NCBI RefSeq assembly: GCF_902809835.1
Contig: NZ_CADDWM010000015.1
Coordinates: 682,001 to 746,000 of the forward strand
Length of the DNA stretch: 64,000 nucleotides
Direction of reading: 5' to 3'
DNA from: Agromyces sp. Marseille-P2726
Lineage (GTDB): Bacteria; Actinomycetota; Actinomycetes; Actinomycetales; Microbacteriaceae
The notes beneath the pieces were generated by a model. The model did no database searches. It saw nothing but the letters and a program-made list of their open reading frames with translations, and was not told the origin of the DNA. Positions 1 to 7,619 of this stretch are shown in pieces; the first letter of the stretch is position 1, and every line of letters begins with the position of its first letter. A program made the position numbers and the translations under genes.

Positions 1-1678
1 GGAAGCCCAGTGCCGCCTTCACCGGCACGAAGATCGAGCGGAACACGACGAGCAGCAGGAGGATCGAGAGGCCGACCACGATGAGCGCGAACGGCACGAG
101 CGCGTCGTTCAGCCGGTTCGAGATGTCGATGGTCACGGCCGTATAGCCCGTCACCGCGATCGGGGTGCCGAAGTCCTCTGCGATCGACGGCCCGAGGCTC
201 CGGATGCGTTCGACCACGTCCTTCGTCTCGGGCGAGTCGGGCGCGCTCTCGGGGATGACCTGGATGATCGCGGTGTCGACGGTCTGGTTCGGCAGGCCCT
301 CGCCGACGAACGCGACGTCGTCGAGTTCGGCGATGCGGGCGCCGATGGCGTCGAGGTCTTCGAAGATGTCGGTCGTCTGCGTGATGTCGACCGTGACGAT
401 GAGCGGTCCGTTGTAGCCGGGGCCGAAGCCGTTCTCGATCATCTCGTAGGCCTCGCGCTGGGTCGACCCGGCGGGCTCGGACTTGCCGCTCGGCAGGTTC
501 AGGTCGAGGCTGGCGGCCGGGATCGCGGCCGCGCCGAGCAGGCCCACCACGAGCACGACGAACACGACCGGAGCCTTGAGCACGAGGTCGACCCACCTGC
601 GGCCCATGGTGCGCGGGCCGGCGTCGTCGTCGGCGTTGGCACGGCGGTGCGCACGGCTGCCCGGTTTCGGGGTGAGCCGCGCGCGGAGCACGCCGAGGAG
701 CGCCGGCAGGAGCGTCACCGCCCCGACGACGGCGACCAGCACTGCGAAGGCCGCCGCGATGCCCATGACGCTGAGGAACGGGATGCCCACGACGAGCAGT
801 CCGAGCAGGGCGATGATCACCGTGAGCCCTGCGAAGACGACCGCTCCACCCGCGGTGGCCACGGCCTCGGCGGCGCTCTCGGCGGGATCCTGCCCGCGGG
901 CGAGCTGCGTGCGATGCCGAGACAGGATGAACAGCGCGTAGTCGATGCCGACGGCGAGTCCGATCATGACCGCGAGCATCGGCGCGGTGCTCGACACCGG
1001 CGCGAAGGCTGCGACCAGCGAGATGCCGCCGAAGGTGGCGCCCACCCCGACGAGTGCGGTGATGAGCGGCATCCCGGCCGAGAGCAGCGACCCGAACGTG
1101 ATGAGCAGCACGACGCCGGCGAAGAGCACGCCGAAGACCTCGGTGATCGTGAGCCCGAACGTGGTGTCCTGGAACACCTCGCCCCCGAACGCGACCGCGA
1201 GTCCGGCGTCGCGGCCGATCTCGCCGGTGGCGGTCACCTGGTCGAGTGAGTCGGCCGTGACCTCCGTCGTGGGACCGTCGAACTGCACCTGGATGTATGC
1301 GGTGCGCCCATCGGCCGAGACCTGGTCGCCCGCGTACTCGTCGAACGGGCCGAGTACGTTCGCGACGCCCTCGGCCTTCTCGAGCTCCTGCTCCATGGCC
1401 GTGATGGCCGTGCGGGAGGAGTCGGTTTCGACGGATGCCCCGTCGGGCGCTTCGACGACCGCCTTCGCCGACGCCCCCGCCGTCTGCGGGAACACCGCCG
1501 CGAGCTGGTCGATCGCGGCCTGGGACTCGGTGCCGGGGATGGCGTAGGACTCCTGGAGCTGGCCACCGAGACCGATCCCGGCGCCGAGGAGCGCGCCGAG
1601 CGCGAGCACCCACGCGGCGATGACGTACCAGGCTCGCCGGAACGCGAACCGCCCGATGCGGTGGAGGAAGAGTGCCAT
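1..1678 (-). CDS. MMPL/RND-family transporter, C-terminus off the window
   Basis: Integral membrane exporter of the MMPL branch of the RND superfamily, which moves lipids or hydrophobic compounds using the proton gradient. About 559 residues are visible; the gene starts at the ATG complementary to 1676-1678 and runs off the left edge, so the second half is missing. A first membrane segment lies at about residues 15-37, followed by a large extracytoplasmic loop, a block of five hydrophobic segments at about 165-310 containing GIDYALFILSRHR (the polar charged helix typical of the family), and a second single segment and loop. It starts 7 nt after the stop of the TetR gene on the same strand, so the regulator and pump form one operon and the regulator probably controls it. 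Substrate cannot be told from sequence. Confidence 0.93.
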   Translation of the reverse strand, partial: MALFLHRIGRFAFRRAWYVIAAWVLALGALLGAGIGLGGQLQESYAIPGTESQAAIDQLAAVFPQTAGASAKAVVEAPDGASVETDSSRTAITAMEQELEKAEGVANVLGPFDEYAGDQVSADGRTAYIQVQFDGPTTEVTADSLDQVTATGEIGRDAGLAVAFGGEVFQDTTFGLTITEVFGVLFAGVVLLITFGSLLSAGMPLITALVGVGATFGGISLVAAFAPVSSTAPMLAVMIGLAVGIDYALFILSRHRTQLARGQDPAESAAEAVATAGGAVVFAGLTVIIALLGLLVVGIPFLSVMGIAAAFAVLVAVVGAVTLLPALLGVLRARLTPKPGSRAHRRANADDDAGPRTMGRRWVDLVLKAPVVFVVLVVGLLGAAAIPAASLDLNLPSGKSEPAGSTQREAYEMIENGFGPGYNGPLIVTVDITQTTDIFEDLDAIGARIAELDDVAFVGEGLPNQTVDTAIIQVIPESAPDSPETKDVVERIRSLGPSIAEDFGTPIAVTGYTAVTIDISNRLNDALVPFALIVVGLSILLLLVVFRSIFVPVKAALGF

Positions 1679-1685
1679 CTCGGGC

Positions 1686-2291
1686 CTAACGGGTCGTGCG
1701 GCCGTCGGCCGGGAGGAGCAGTTCGGAGAGCACCGCGATCAGGGCGGCGCGGATGTCAGCGGCGTCGACGACGGTGCGATGCTCCTCGTCGAGGAAGGTG
1801 GCGTCGGCGACGAGGGTGTACACGGCGCCGCCGAGCGCGATCCCGAAGCGAAGTCGCTCCCCGAGCGGGGCATCGGCTTCGCACATGGAATCGGCGAGCG
1901 CGCGGATGGCCACGATGGCCCGCTCGATGACCGGGATGCCGCGCAGGGACTGCCCCTGGTTCACGAAGGTGTGCACGGCGAGCCGGTGACCGAGGAGGAA
2001 GTCGACGAAGCGCTCGATGAACACGGTGCGCCCTGCGACCGAGCGACCTCCCGCGACGAAGTCGGCGACCAGCGACTCCATGGCGTCGATCGCCGGCTCG
2101 ATCGCGGCCTCGAGCAGCGCCTCCTTCGACGCGTAGTGGTACAAGACGCTCGATTTCGAGTAGCCGGCGTGGTCGGCGATCTGCTGCAGGGAGCTCGCGG
2201 CGAAGCCGACGGTGGCGAACTGTTCGAGGGCGACCTGCCGCAACTCCTCGCTGGCGTGCACGCGCGTGTGCATCGGGGCATCGGTGGGCAT
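1686..2291 (-). CDS. TetR/AcrR-family transcriptional regulator
   Basis: DNA-binding repressor of about 201 residues. The N-terminal helix-turn-helix is clear (residues about 15-60: ALEQFATVGFAASSLQQIAD, then GYSKSSVLYHYASKEAL), and the rest is an all-helical ligand domain. A longer reading from a GTG at 2330 exists, but it would place the palindromic candidate operator inside the coding sequence; the ATG at 2289-2291 leaves the operator 16 nt upstream of the start, so I prefer it. A further in-frame ATG lies at 2271-2273. The gene is first in an operon with the MMPL pump, the usual arrangement for an autoregulated efflux system. The inducer is unknown. Confidence 0.9.
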   Translation of the reverse strand: MPTDAPMHTRVHASEELRQVALEQFATVGFAASSLQQIADHAGYSKSSVLYHYASKEALLEAAIEPAIDAMESLVADFVAGGRSVAGRTVFIERFVDFLLGHRLAVHTFVNQGQSLRGIPVIERAIVAIRALADSMCEADAPLGERLRFGIALGGAVYTLVADATFLDEEHRTVVDAADIRAALIAVLSELLLPADGRTTR

Positions 2292-2307
2292 GCCTACGAC
2301 GGTATTC

Positions 2308-2340
2308 GACCGATCGGTCAGGTCCTGCACGATCGGTCAG
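2308..2340. promoter_or_regulatory. Candidate TetR operator in front of the tetR-MMPL operon
   Basis: A perfect 12-bp palindrome GACCGATCGGTC lies at 2308-2319, and a second GATCGGTCA half repeats at 2331-2339. The spacing and position just before the regulator start fit an autoregulatory TetR-family operator. The assignment is inferred from position and symmetry. Confidence 0.6.
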
Positions 2341-2448
2341 ATTCACGGACGACTTCCAGCCCGGTCGCGCCTCCGCCGTGACATCCTGCACCTCGACCCG
2401 CCCGCGCAACCCCTCTGCGGGCGGTCGCCGATCCGATAGCGTGGCGGC

Positions 2449-2637
2449 ATGCGCAAGTACCTCTTCAGCGGAGCCGTGCTCAGTTCTCTCTTCGGAGCGG
2501 TGGGGGTCATCCGGGCCACCGCAGCCGGCCCGCGCGACTGGCGCCTGCTGCTCATGTGGGTGGCGTGGGCGGCGAGTCTCGCGATCGCGATCGGCACGGT
2601 CGCCGATGAGTCGAAGCGAGCAGAACTGATCGAATAG
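2449..2637 (+). CDS. Small two-helix membrane protein, unknown function
   Basis: A 62-residue protein with two hydrophobic segments, about residues 4-22 and 31-49, separated by the short polar loop GPRDWRLLL and ending in a charged tail. I recognise the general type as a recurrent small membrane protein of Microbacteriaceae but know no function. A TAGCGT hexamer ends 6-7 nt before the ATG, suggesting a leaderless transcript. It is divergent from the tetR-MMPL operon. Confidence 0.7.
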   Translation: MRKYLFSGAVLSSLFGAVGVIRATAAGPRDWRLLLMWVAWAASLAIAIGTVADESKRAELIE

Positions 2638-2795
2638 GCGGTTCTCACCGCCGTCGGCCTTGCGCATCGATCGGCCGGCGCAAGCTGGCGCGCGCGGCGT
2701 GTCACGCCCGATCGAGAGCTCGAGGCCCGAAACTGAATTGAGACCGTCCGTGCGTCCCGAACCGCACGGCCCGCACACCACGAGAGGGGCACCCG

Positions 2796-3224
2796 ATGTT
2801 CCGCCGCTGGCGCAGAGCAAGGCTCGCAGCGCAAGCCTCTGCCCACGCCGCCCCGTCGCCGCGCCCCACCGCGGCAGATCTGCGTGGCGAACACCTCTTC
2901 GACCTGCTCAACGCGAAGCTCTCGGAGTTCATCGGACCCACTGGCACCTGGTCGCTCGTGCGCCGCACGCCCGACGACACCGACCAGATCTTCCACGCGA
3001 TGCTGACCCACCAGATCGCGGCCGACCTCACCCGCAGTGTGCTCGACGAGCGTGACGCGGTCGCGGTCGTCGTACCCGCCGAGAACGAGCCGCTCGCCCT
3101 GAGTTGGGAGCCCGCGCCGCTCGTCGTCTGGGCCGAGCCGGTGGTCGTCGACGAGGCCCAGTCGGATGCCGCGGCGGTTCCGTCGATCGCATCGCCGTCG
3201 GAGCTTGAGGCCCGCGCCGCCTGA
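2796..3224 (+). CDS. Hypothetical protein, 142 aa
   Basis: Not recognised. The start ATG follows a good ribosome binding site (GAGAGGGG, 2782-2789). The N-terminus is basic (MFRRWRRARLAAQ), the middle (about residues 28-115) looks folded, with mixed hydrophobic and charged residues, and the last 25 residues are Ala/Ser/Glu rich and probably disordered. No signal peptide or membrane segment is apparent. The 192 bases between its stop and bioY contain two runs of C and no gene that I can see. It could be an unrelated monocistronic gene. Confidence 0.6.
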   Translation: MFRRWRRARLAAQASAHAAPSPRPTAADLRGEHLFDLLNAKLSEFIGPTGTWSLVRRTPDDTDQIFHAMLTHQIAADLTRSVLDERDAVAVVVPAENEPLALSWEPAPLVVWAEPVVVDEAQSDAAAVPSIASPSELEARAA

Positions 3225-3416
3225 CGTCCGGCGCTGCGGTCTCTGCGGGTTGAGGAGGCCGCCCAGCAGCCGTCTCGAAACCGACCCGCCGCGGCCCCCG
3301 TCGTCCAAATTCGAGGCGCGTTTCTTGTACGCCCCCCCCGAGCGGCCGCCCCCCCGACTTTCGTAGCGTGAATTCCGGCAGCCACCCGGCTCCGACCGCC
3401 ACGACCAGGGGGAACG

Positions 3417-4091
3417 ATGTCCGTCGCCCAGACTCCGGCCGCGCGCACGAGAGCGCGCAGCTCCGCCCGCGACCTCGCGCAGATCGCCGTCTTCGCGGCA
3501 CTCATCGCGGCGCTCACGCTGCCCGGTGCCATCCCGATCGGCATCGGCGTGCCGATCACCCTGCAGACGCTCGGCGTCATGCTGGCCGGGGCGATCCTCG
3601 GGGCGCGCAAGGGCGCGCTCGCGGTCACCGTCTACGTGGCGCTCGGGCTCGCAGGGCTGCCGATCCTCTCGAGCGGCGCGGGCGGCCTCGGTGTGCTCGT
3701 CGGCCCCACCGGCGGATACCTGCTCGGGTTCATCCTCGGCGCCTTCGTCATCGGGTGGCTCGCCGAGCGCCTCACCCCGCGGCTGAGGTTCTGGACGCTG
3801 CTCGTGGCGACCTCGGTCGGCGGCATCCTCGCGGTCTACCTCGTGGGCATCCCGTGGCTCGCCGCGGTGACCGGCATGCCCGTGGGGGCGGCGATCGCGG
3901 CCGGCAGCCTGCCCTTCCTCATCGGCGACGCGATCAAGGCCATCGTCGCCGCGCTCGTGGCCGCAGGGGTGCACCGCTCCTGGCCGGGCCTCATCGCCGA
4001 GAAGTCCTGGCCCTGGCGTCGGGAGCGTGCCGCCTCGCCGGCCGACCGCCCAGCTTCCCTGTCGACCGAGGCGACGACGACCGAATCCTGA
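3417..4091 (+). CDS. bioY: Biotin ECF transporter S component BioY
   Basis: Substrate-binding membrane subunit that captures biotin for the energy-coupling-factor transporter. The 224-residue sequence has the family's six hydrophobic segments and its conserved features, such as PITLQTLGVMLAGAILG near residues 43-60 and the glycine-rich GAGGLGVLVGPTGGYLLGF loop near 85-105. The start is the ATG at 3417 with AGGGGGAA directly upstream. The last 30 residues, after the final helix, are polar and probably cytoplasmic. The stop overlaps the start of the ATPase gene (ATGA), making bioY-bioM-bioN one operon. This places biotin uptake under a single promoter; no BirA or BioQ site could be confirmed upstream. 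Confidence 0.96.
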   Translation: MSVAQTPAARTRARSSARDLAQIAVFAALIAALTLPGAIPIGIGVPITLQTLGVMLAGAILGARKGALAVTVYVALGLAGLPILSSGAGGLGVLVGPTGGYLLGFILGAFVIGWLAERLTPRLRFWTLLVATSVGGILAVYLVGIPWLAAVTGMPVGAAIAAGSLPFLIGDAIKAIVAALVAAGVHRSWPGLIAEKSWPWRRERAASPADRPASLSTEATTTES

Positions 4092-4771
4092 TGAGCGAGA
4101 TCGTCTTCGAGCACGTCACGCATCGCTACGACGGCGATGACGTGCTCAGCGACGTTTCGCTGCGCCTGACCGAGCGCCGCATCGGCGTGATCGGGGCGAA
4201 CGGCTCGGGCAAGTCGACCCTGGCACGGCTCGTGAACGGGCTGGTCACGCCGACCTCGGGTCGCGTCCTCGTCGACGGACTCGACGTCGCTCGCCGTGGG
4301 CGAGAAGTGCGGCGTCGCGTGGGGTTCGTGTTCACGAACCCCGACAACCAGATCGTGATGCCCACGGTGCGCGAGGACGTTGCGTTCTCCCTCCGCCGGC
4401 TCAGCCTCGATGCAGCGGATGCCGCAGCCCGCGTCGAGCGCGCGCTCGACCGCTTCGGACTCACCGAGCTCGCCGACCGGCCCGCGCATCGACTCTCGGG
4501 CGGGCAGAAGCAGTTGCTCGCGCTGGCGGCCGTGCTCGTCGCGGAGCCCGCGGTGATCGTCGCCGACGAGCCGACCACGCTGCTCGACGCCCGCAACACG
4601 CAGCTCGTCGAACGGCATATCGCCGAGCTCGACGAGCAGCTGCTGCTCGTCACGCATCGGCTCGAGGCGGTCGAGTCGTTCGACCGCGTGCTCGTCGTCG
4701 AGAGTGGCCGGATCGTCGCCGACAGCAGGCCCGACTCGGCGCTCGGCGTGTACCGGAGCCTCGTCGGATGA
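4091..4771 (+). CDS. bioM: Biotin ECF transporter ATPase BioM
   Basis: Cytoplasmic ABC ATPase that powers biotin uptake. The 226-residue protein has a Walker A GANGSGKST at about 33-41, the Q-loop NPDNQ at about 78, the signature LSGGQKQ at about 135, a Walker B VIVADEPTT near 155, and the switch histidine in LVTHR near 187. NPDNQ is typical of ECF-type ATPases. It begins at the ATG that overlaps the bioY stop and is followed 13 nt later by bioN. There is a single ATPase gene here, so the module is expected to use a homodimer, as known for BioMNY systems. Confidence 0.95.
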   Translation: MSEIVFEHVTHRYDGDDVLSDVSLRLTERRIGVIGANGSGKSTLARLVNGLVTPTSGRVLVDGLDVARRGREVRRRVGFVFTNPDNQIVMPTVREDVAFSLRRLSLDAADAAARVERALDRFGLTELADRPAHRLSGGQKQLLALAAVLVAEPAVIVADEPTTLLDARNTQLVERHIAELDEQLLLVTHRLEAVESFDRVLVVESGRIVADSRPDSALGVYRSLVG

Positions 4772-4784
4772 TCGGGTCGGAGCG

Positions 4785-5378
4785 GTGATCGGGGCGTACC
4801 GGCCGGGCTCGTCGGTGCTGCACCGGCTCGGTGCCGGTGCGAAGCTCGTCGGGCTCGCGCCATCCGTCATCGTGGTGGCCCTGCTGCCCGAGTGGTGGAT
4901 GCTGCTCATCGCTCTCGGGGTCGCGCTGCTCGGCTTCGCGGTGGCGGCGATTCCTCCGCGAGCCGTCGTGGTCCAGCTCGTGCCGGTGCTGTGGATCCTG
5001 CTCATCGCGGCACCGCTGAACGCGCTGTTCTCGGGGTGGGAGTCGGCGCTCGTCATGTCACTTCGAATCACCGTGTGCGTCGCGCTCGCGGCACTCGTGA
5101 CGCTCACGACGAGGGTGTCGGCGATCCTCGACGCCGTGCGCGCGGGCCTCCGGCCGTTCGGACGCCGGGTCGATTCCGAGCGCGTCGGCATCGTGCTCGC
5201 CATGACGATCCGTGCCGTGCCGCTCATGGCCGAGATCGTGCGCGCCGTGCTCGACGCCCGGCGAGCGCGCGGCGCCGAAGGGTCGCTTCGGGCGGTGGCC
5301 GTGCCCGTCGTGGTGCGGTCGTTGCAGACGGCCGACGCGATGGGCGAGGCGCTCGTCGCCCGCGGCTTCGACGACTGA
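4785..5378 (+). CDS. bioN: Biotin ECF transporter transmembrane component BioN
   Basis: T component that couples the ATPase to BioY. A start upstream inside bioM is possible in this frame, but the GTG at 4785 has GGAG 3-6 nt upstream and gives the normal N-terminus MIGAYRPGSSVLHRLGAGAKL, so I use it (197 residues). The protein has four to five hydrophobic helices followed by the coupling-helix region. The family's two Ala-Arg-Gly motifs are seen near the end, as DARRARGAEG and LVARGFDD. It is the last gene of the bioYMN operon. Confidence 0.93.
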   Translation: MIGAYRPGSSVLHRLGAGAKLVGLAPSVIVVALLPEWWMLLIALGVALLGFAVAAIPPRAVVVQLVPVLWILLIAAPLNALFSGWESALVMSLRITVCVALAALVTLTTRVSAILDAVRAGLRPFGRRVDSERVGIVLAMTIRAVPLMAEIVRAVLDARRARGAEGSLRAVAVPVVVRSLQTADAMGEALVARGFDD

Positions 5379-5430
5379 CGGGCGTTGGGGCGTGGGCAGG
5401 CCCGAGGCGAGCGACCGTCAGAATGGGACG

Positions 5431-5997
5431 GTGAACACCTCGCCGGTCACCGCGCTCGAGCTCGGCGTCGAGCCCGTCGCGTCCGCCGACGACGCGGAGC
5501 TCGTCGCCGCGATCGCCGACTTGGTCAACCTGGTGTACGACGATGCGGAAGCGGGCCTCTGGTTCGCCGGTGCGCGCCGCACGGGCCCGCAGGAGATCGC
5601 CGAGCTGATCCGCCGCCGGGAACTCGTGACGGCGCGGTCGGGAGGCCGAGTGGTCGGTACCGTGCGTGTGCAGCAGCTCGACGATCGGCTCGCCGAGTTC
5701 GGGATGCTCACCGCCGATCCACAGCTCCGAGGCGTCGGGATCGGCCGCGAACTCGTCGCCTTCGCGGAGCGCCGGGCCCGCGAACTGGGGTGCACCGAGA
5801 TGCAACTCGAACTCCTCGTGCCGAACACGTGGAGCCATCCGTCGAAGGTGTTCCTCCGCGACTGGTACGCACGCATCGGCTACCGACACGTGCGGACGAC
5901 CCGACTCGACGAGCTCTACCCCGAATTGGCCCCGCTGCTGGCGACCGCCTGCGATCTCGTGATCTCGCGGAAGGATCTCGAGGAGTTCGATCGCTGA
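5431..5997 (+). CDS. GNAT-family N-acetyltransferase
   Basis: Predicted acetyl-CoA-dependent acetyltransferase of 188 residues. The acetyl-CoA binding motif is visible as DPQLRGVGIGRELVAFAERRARELGC (Q/RxxGxG/A type) at about residues 93-117, and the C-terminal half has the usual FLRDWYARIGYR segment. The GTG at 5431 is chosen because GGGA lies 3-6 nt upstream and because the frame further upstream runs through bioN. Substrate (small molecule or protein N-terminus) cannot be predicted. It lies 52 nt after bioN and may be transcribed separately. Confidence 0.88.
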   Translation: MNTSPVTALELGVEPVASADDAELVAAIADLVNLVYDDAEAGLWFAGARRTGPQEIAELIRRRELVTARSGGRVVGTVRVQQLDDRLAEFGMLTADPQLRGVGIGRELVAFAERRARELGCTEMQLELLVPNTWSHPSKVFLRDWYARIGYRHVRTTRLDELYPELAPLLATACDLVISRKDLEEFDR

Positions 5998-6026
5998 TCG
6001 TCGGCAGTCCGTGGAAGGATCGCCCT

Positions 6027-6146
6027 GTGGCCGACCGACTGATGCTCCTCGACACCGCCTCGCTGTACTGGAGCCACCAACTACCCGCCGGATCGCCCGG
6101 CTCGGTGTGGCGTTGCCGACTACGTCCGACCCACGGTGCACGGTGA
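6027..6146 (+). pseudogene. Severed 5' end of a 5'-3' exonuclease gene
   Basis: A GTG at 6027 has its own ribosome binding site (GGAAGGA at 6013-6019) and opens a 39-codon frame whose first 15 residues, VADRLMLLDTASLYW, match the N-terminus of the intact exonuclease that starts at 6669 (KLLLLDTASLYF). After residue 15 the similarity stops and the frame runs into unrelated sequence to a TGA at 6144. I read this as the original start of the exonuclease gene, cut off when the segment up to about 6701 was inserted and a replacement 5' end was supplied. Confidence 0.7.
6048..6069 (+). repeat. Left copy of a 22-bp direct repeat in the exonuclease 5' end
   Basis: The bases at 6048-6069 and 6702-6723 agree at 20 of 22 positions; mismatches are at the sixth and eighteenth bases. 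Both encode the LDTASLY region of the exonuclease. The copies are 654 bp apart and bracket the small membrane-protein gene, as attachment-site-like or recombination repeats would. Confidence 0.75.
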
Positions 6147-6149
6147 ACC

Positions 6150-6515
6150 ATGGGCGCTGAGACACCAAGACTTCTGAGTGGTTTGTCTGCCGAGCAGTGG
6201 GGACGGCCGCTCAAGTTTCTATCCACGTCACTCGTGGTAATCGCGAGTGCGTTCGGTGCCGGATACTTCCTTTCGGGCGCCACCGCTGAGAGCATCCCCG
6301 CGTGGCTCTTCTTGCTCTTCGTTGTCATGGGTGTCAACTTCGCCGCCGTCATCGTTGTAAGCCTGTCGGGGATGATCAAGGCGGTCCGCGAGTCGCGAGC
6401 CGGGTATTCAACTACTGCCGGACTGTATCCGGAGCTTCCTCAACTCGACTCAAGAACGGGCGAATTGCTGAAAACACCGGAGGAGCGCGCGAAGCACTTG
6501 GCGAATGGGAGATAG
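6150..6515 (+). CDS. Small membrane protein of the inserted segment, unknown function
   Basis: A 121-residue protein not recognised as any family. Two hydrophobic segments lie at about residues 22-44 and 50-74, joined by a very short loop, so it is probably a helical hairpin in the membrane with both ends on the same side. The polar C-terminal 45 residues (from about AVRESRAGYSTTAGLYPELP) should be cytoplasmic if the positive-inside rule applies. Codon use is less GC-biased than in flanking genes. It is the only gene in a segment that interrupts the exonuclease gene, so it may be accessory cargo; its role is unknown. Confidence 0.65.
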   Translation: MGAETPRLLSGLSAEQWGRPLKFLSTSLVVIASAFGAGYFLSGATAESIPAWLFLLFVVMGVNFAAVIVVSLSGMIKAVRESRAGYSTTAGLYPELPQLDSRTGELLKTPEERAKHLANGR

Positions 6516-6565
6516 GCCCCGTGAGCGACGGTCGAGCCGAAGCCCATACGCTCGCCACCATCGGG

Positions 6566-6605
6566 CCAGATGGACCAGATGGACCAGATGGACCAGATGG
6601 ACCAG
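6566..6605 (+). repeat. 9-bp tandem repeat, four full units
   Basis: The unit CCAGATGGA is repeated four times without mismatch plus a final CCAG. It lies in the gap between the small membrane-protein gene and the intact exonuclease start. The unit is a multiple of three and stays open in all forward frames, but no gene covers it on either strand that I would support. Confidence 0.95.
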
Positions 6606-6668
6606 CGTGCCACCACTCCGCAAGTTCGTTAAGACAGCCATCCCTATGCGAGCCGTAGGCTGACCATC

Positions 6669-7619
6669 ATGTCTACCGCCCGTCGCGAGAAGTTGCTATT
6701 ACTCGATACCGCCTCGCTCTACTTCCGTGCGTTCTACGGTGTGCCCGATTCGCTGAAGCGCGCCGACGGCACACCCGTGAATGCGGTTCGTGGGCTGCTC
6801 GACATGATCGCGCGTCTGGTCACCGACTTCGAGCCCACGCATCTGGTGGCGTGTTGGGACGATGACTGGCGGCCGCAGTGGCGTGTCGACCTCATCCCGA
6901 GCTACAAGGCGCACCGCGTCGCCGAGGTGGTCCCCGGCCCTGCTCCCGATGTCGAGGTCGTGCCCGACCCGCTCGAGGTGCAGGTCCCCCTCATCCGTGA
7001 GATCCTCGCCCTCCTCGACGTCGCGGTCGTCGGCGCCGCCGAGCACGAGGCCGACGACGTGATCGGCAGCCTCGCGACCCAGGCGCAGATGCCGGTCGAT
7101 GTCGTCACCGGCGACCGCGACCTCTTCCAGCTCGTCGATGACTCCCGCGACGTGCGGGTCATCTACACCGCGCGCGGCATGAGCAAGCTCGAGGTGCTCA
7201 CCGACGTTTCGGTCGTCGGCAAGTACGGCGTGCTGCCATCGCAGTACGCCGACTTCGCCGTGCTGCGCGGCGACACCTCCGACGGCCTTCCGGGGGTTGC
7301 CGGCATCGGCGAGAAGACGGCGGCCAGCCTGCTGCAGCAGTTCGGCGACCTCGATTCGCTCATCGCCGCTGCCGACGACCCCGCTGCGCCGCTCTCGGCG
7401 ACGATGCGGGCGAAGATCCGTACTGCCGCCGAGTACCTCGCCGTCGCGCCCACCGTGGTGGAGGTGGTGCGCGACCTCGACCTGGGCGACGTCGATGGTG
7501 AGATCAGGCCGCTCGACGCGGCATCCGTCGCCGAAGTGCAGCGCCTCGCAGCCGAGTGGAACCTCGGCGGATCGGCGCAGCGGGTGCTCCAGGCGCTGGG
7601 CAACGAGGCCGGCGGATGA
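6669..7619 (+). CDS. 5'-3' exonuclease of the PolA N-terminal/FEN family
   Basis: Structure-specific 5' nuclease of 316 residues, about the size of stand-alone relatives of the DNA polymerase I 5'-3' exonuclease domain. Acidic metal-binding positions are visible in order: LLDTASLYF (about residue 11), ACWDDDW (about 64-67), EADDVIG (about 125), and VVTGDRDLFQL (about 145). The helix-hairpin-helix DNA-binding motif GLPGVAGIGEKTA is at about 205. It probably removes flaps or RNA primers during repair and replication. The first 11-15 codons look imported with the upstream segment. The stop codon overlaps the start of the PIN-domain gene (ATGA), so the two nucleases are translationally coupled. 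Confidence 0.92.
   Translation: MSTARREKLLLLDTASLYFRAFYGVPDSLKRADGTPVNAVRGLLDMIARLVTDFEPTHLVACWDDDWRPQWRVDLIPSYKAHRVAEVVPGPAPDVEVVPDPLEVQVPLIREILALLDVAVVGAAEHEADDVIGSLATQAQMPVDVVTGDRDLFQLVDDSRDVRVIYTARGMSKLEVLTDVSVVGKYGVLPSQYADFAVLRGDTSDGLPGVAGIGEKTAASLLQQFGDLDSLIAAADDPAAPLSATMRAKIRTAAEYLAVAPTVVEVVRDLDLGDVDGEIRPLDAASVAEVQRLAAEWNLGGSAQRVLQALGNEAGG
6702..6723 (+). repeat. Right copy of the 22-bp direct repeat
   Basis: Partner of the repeat at 6048-6069; it lies in codons 12-18 of the intact exonuclease. The repeats preserve reading frame across the 654-bp interval. Confidence 0.75.

Larger units (their letters stand above)
6070..6701. other. Inserted segment (about 0.65 kb) carrying one small gene
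   Basis: The DNA between the two 22-bp repeats contains a single gene (6150-6515), a 9-bp tandem repeat array and the replacement first 11 codons of the exonuclease. It is visibly richer in A+T than its neighbours, and the codons of the imported exonuclease N-terminus (for example TTG CTA TTA CTC) are unlike those of the flanking genes. No integrase or transposase is present, so the mechanism is not shown. Recombination with a foreign allele is the main alternative to a mobile cassette. Confidence 0.5.

Noticed and set aside
3225..3416. Biotin riboswitch or BirA operator upstream of bioY
   Set aside because: I could not find a convincing palindrome or known motif; only C-rich runs are present.
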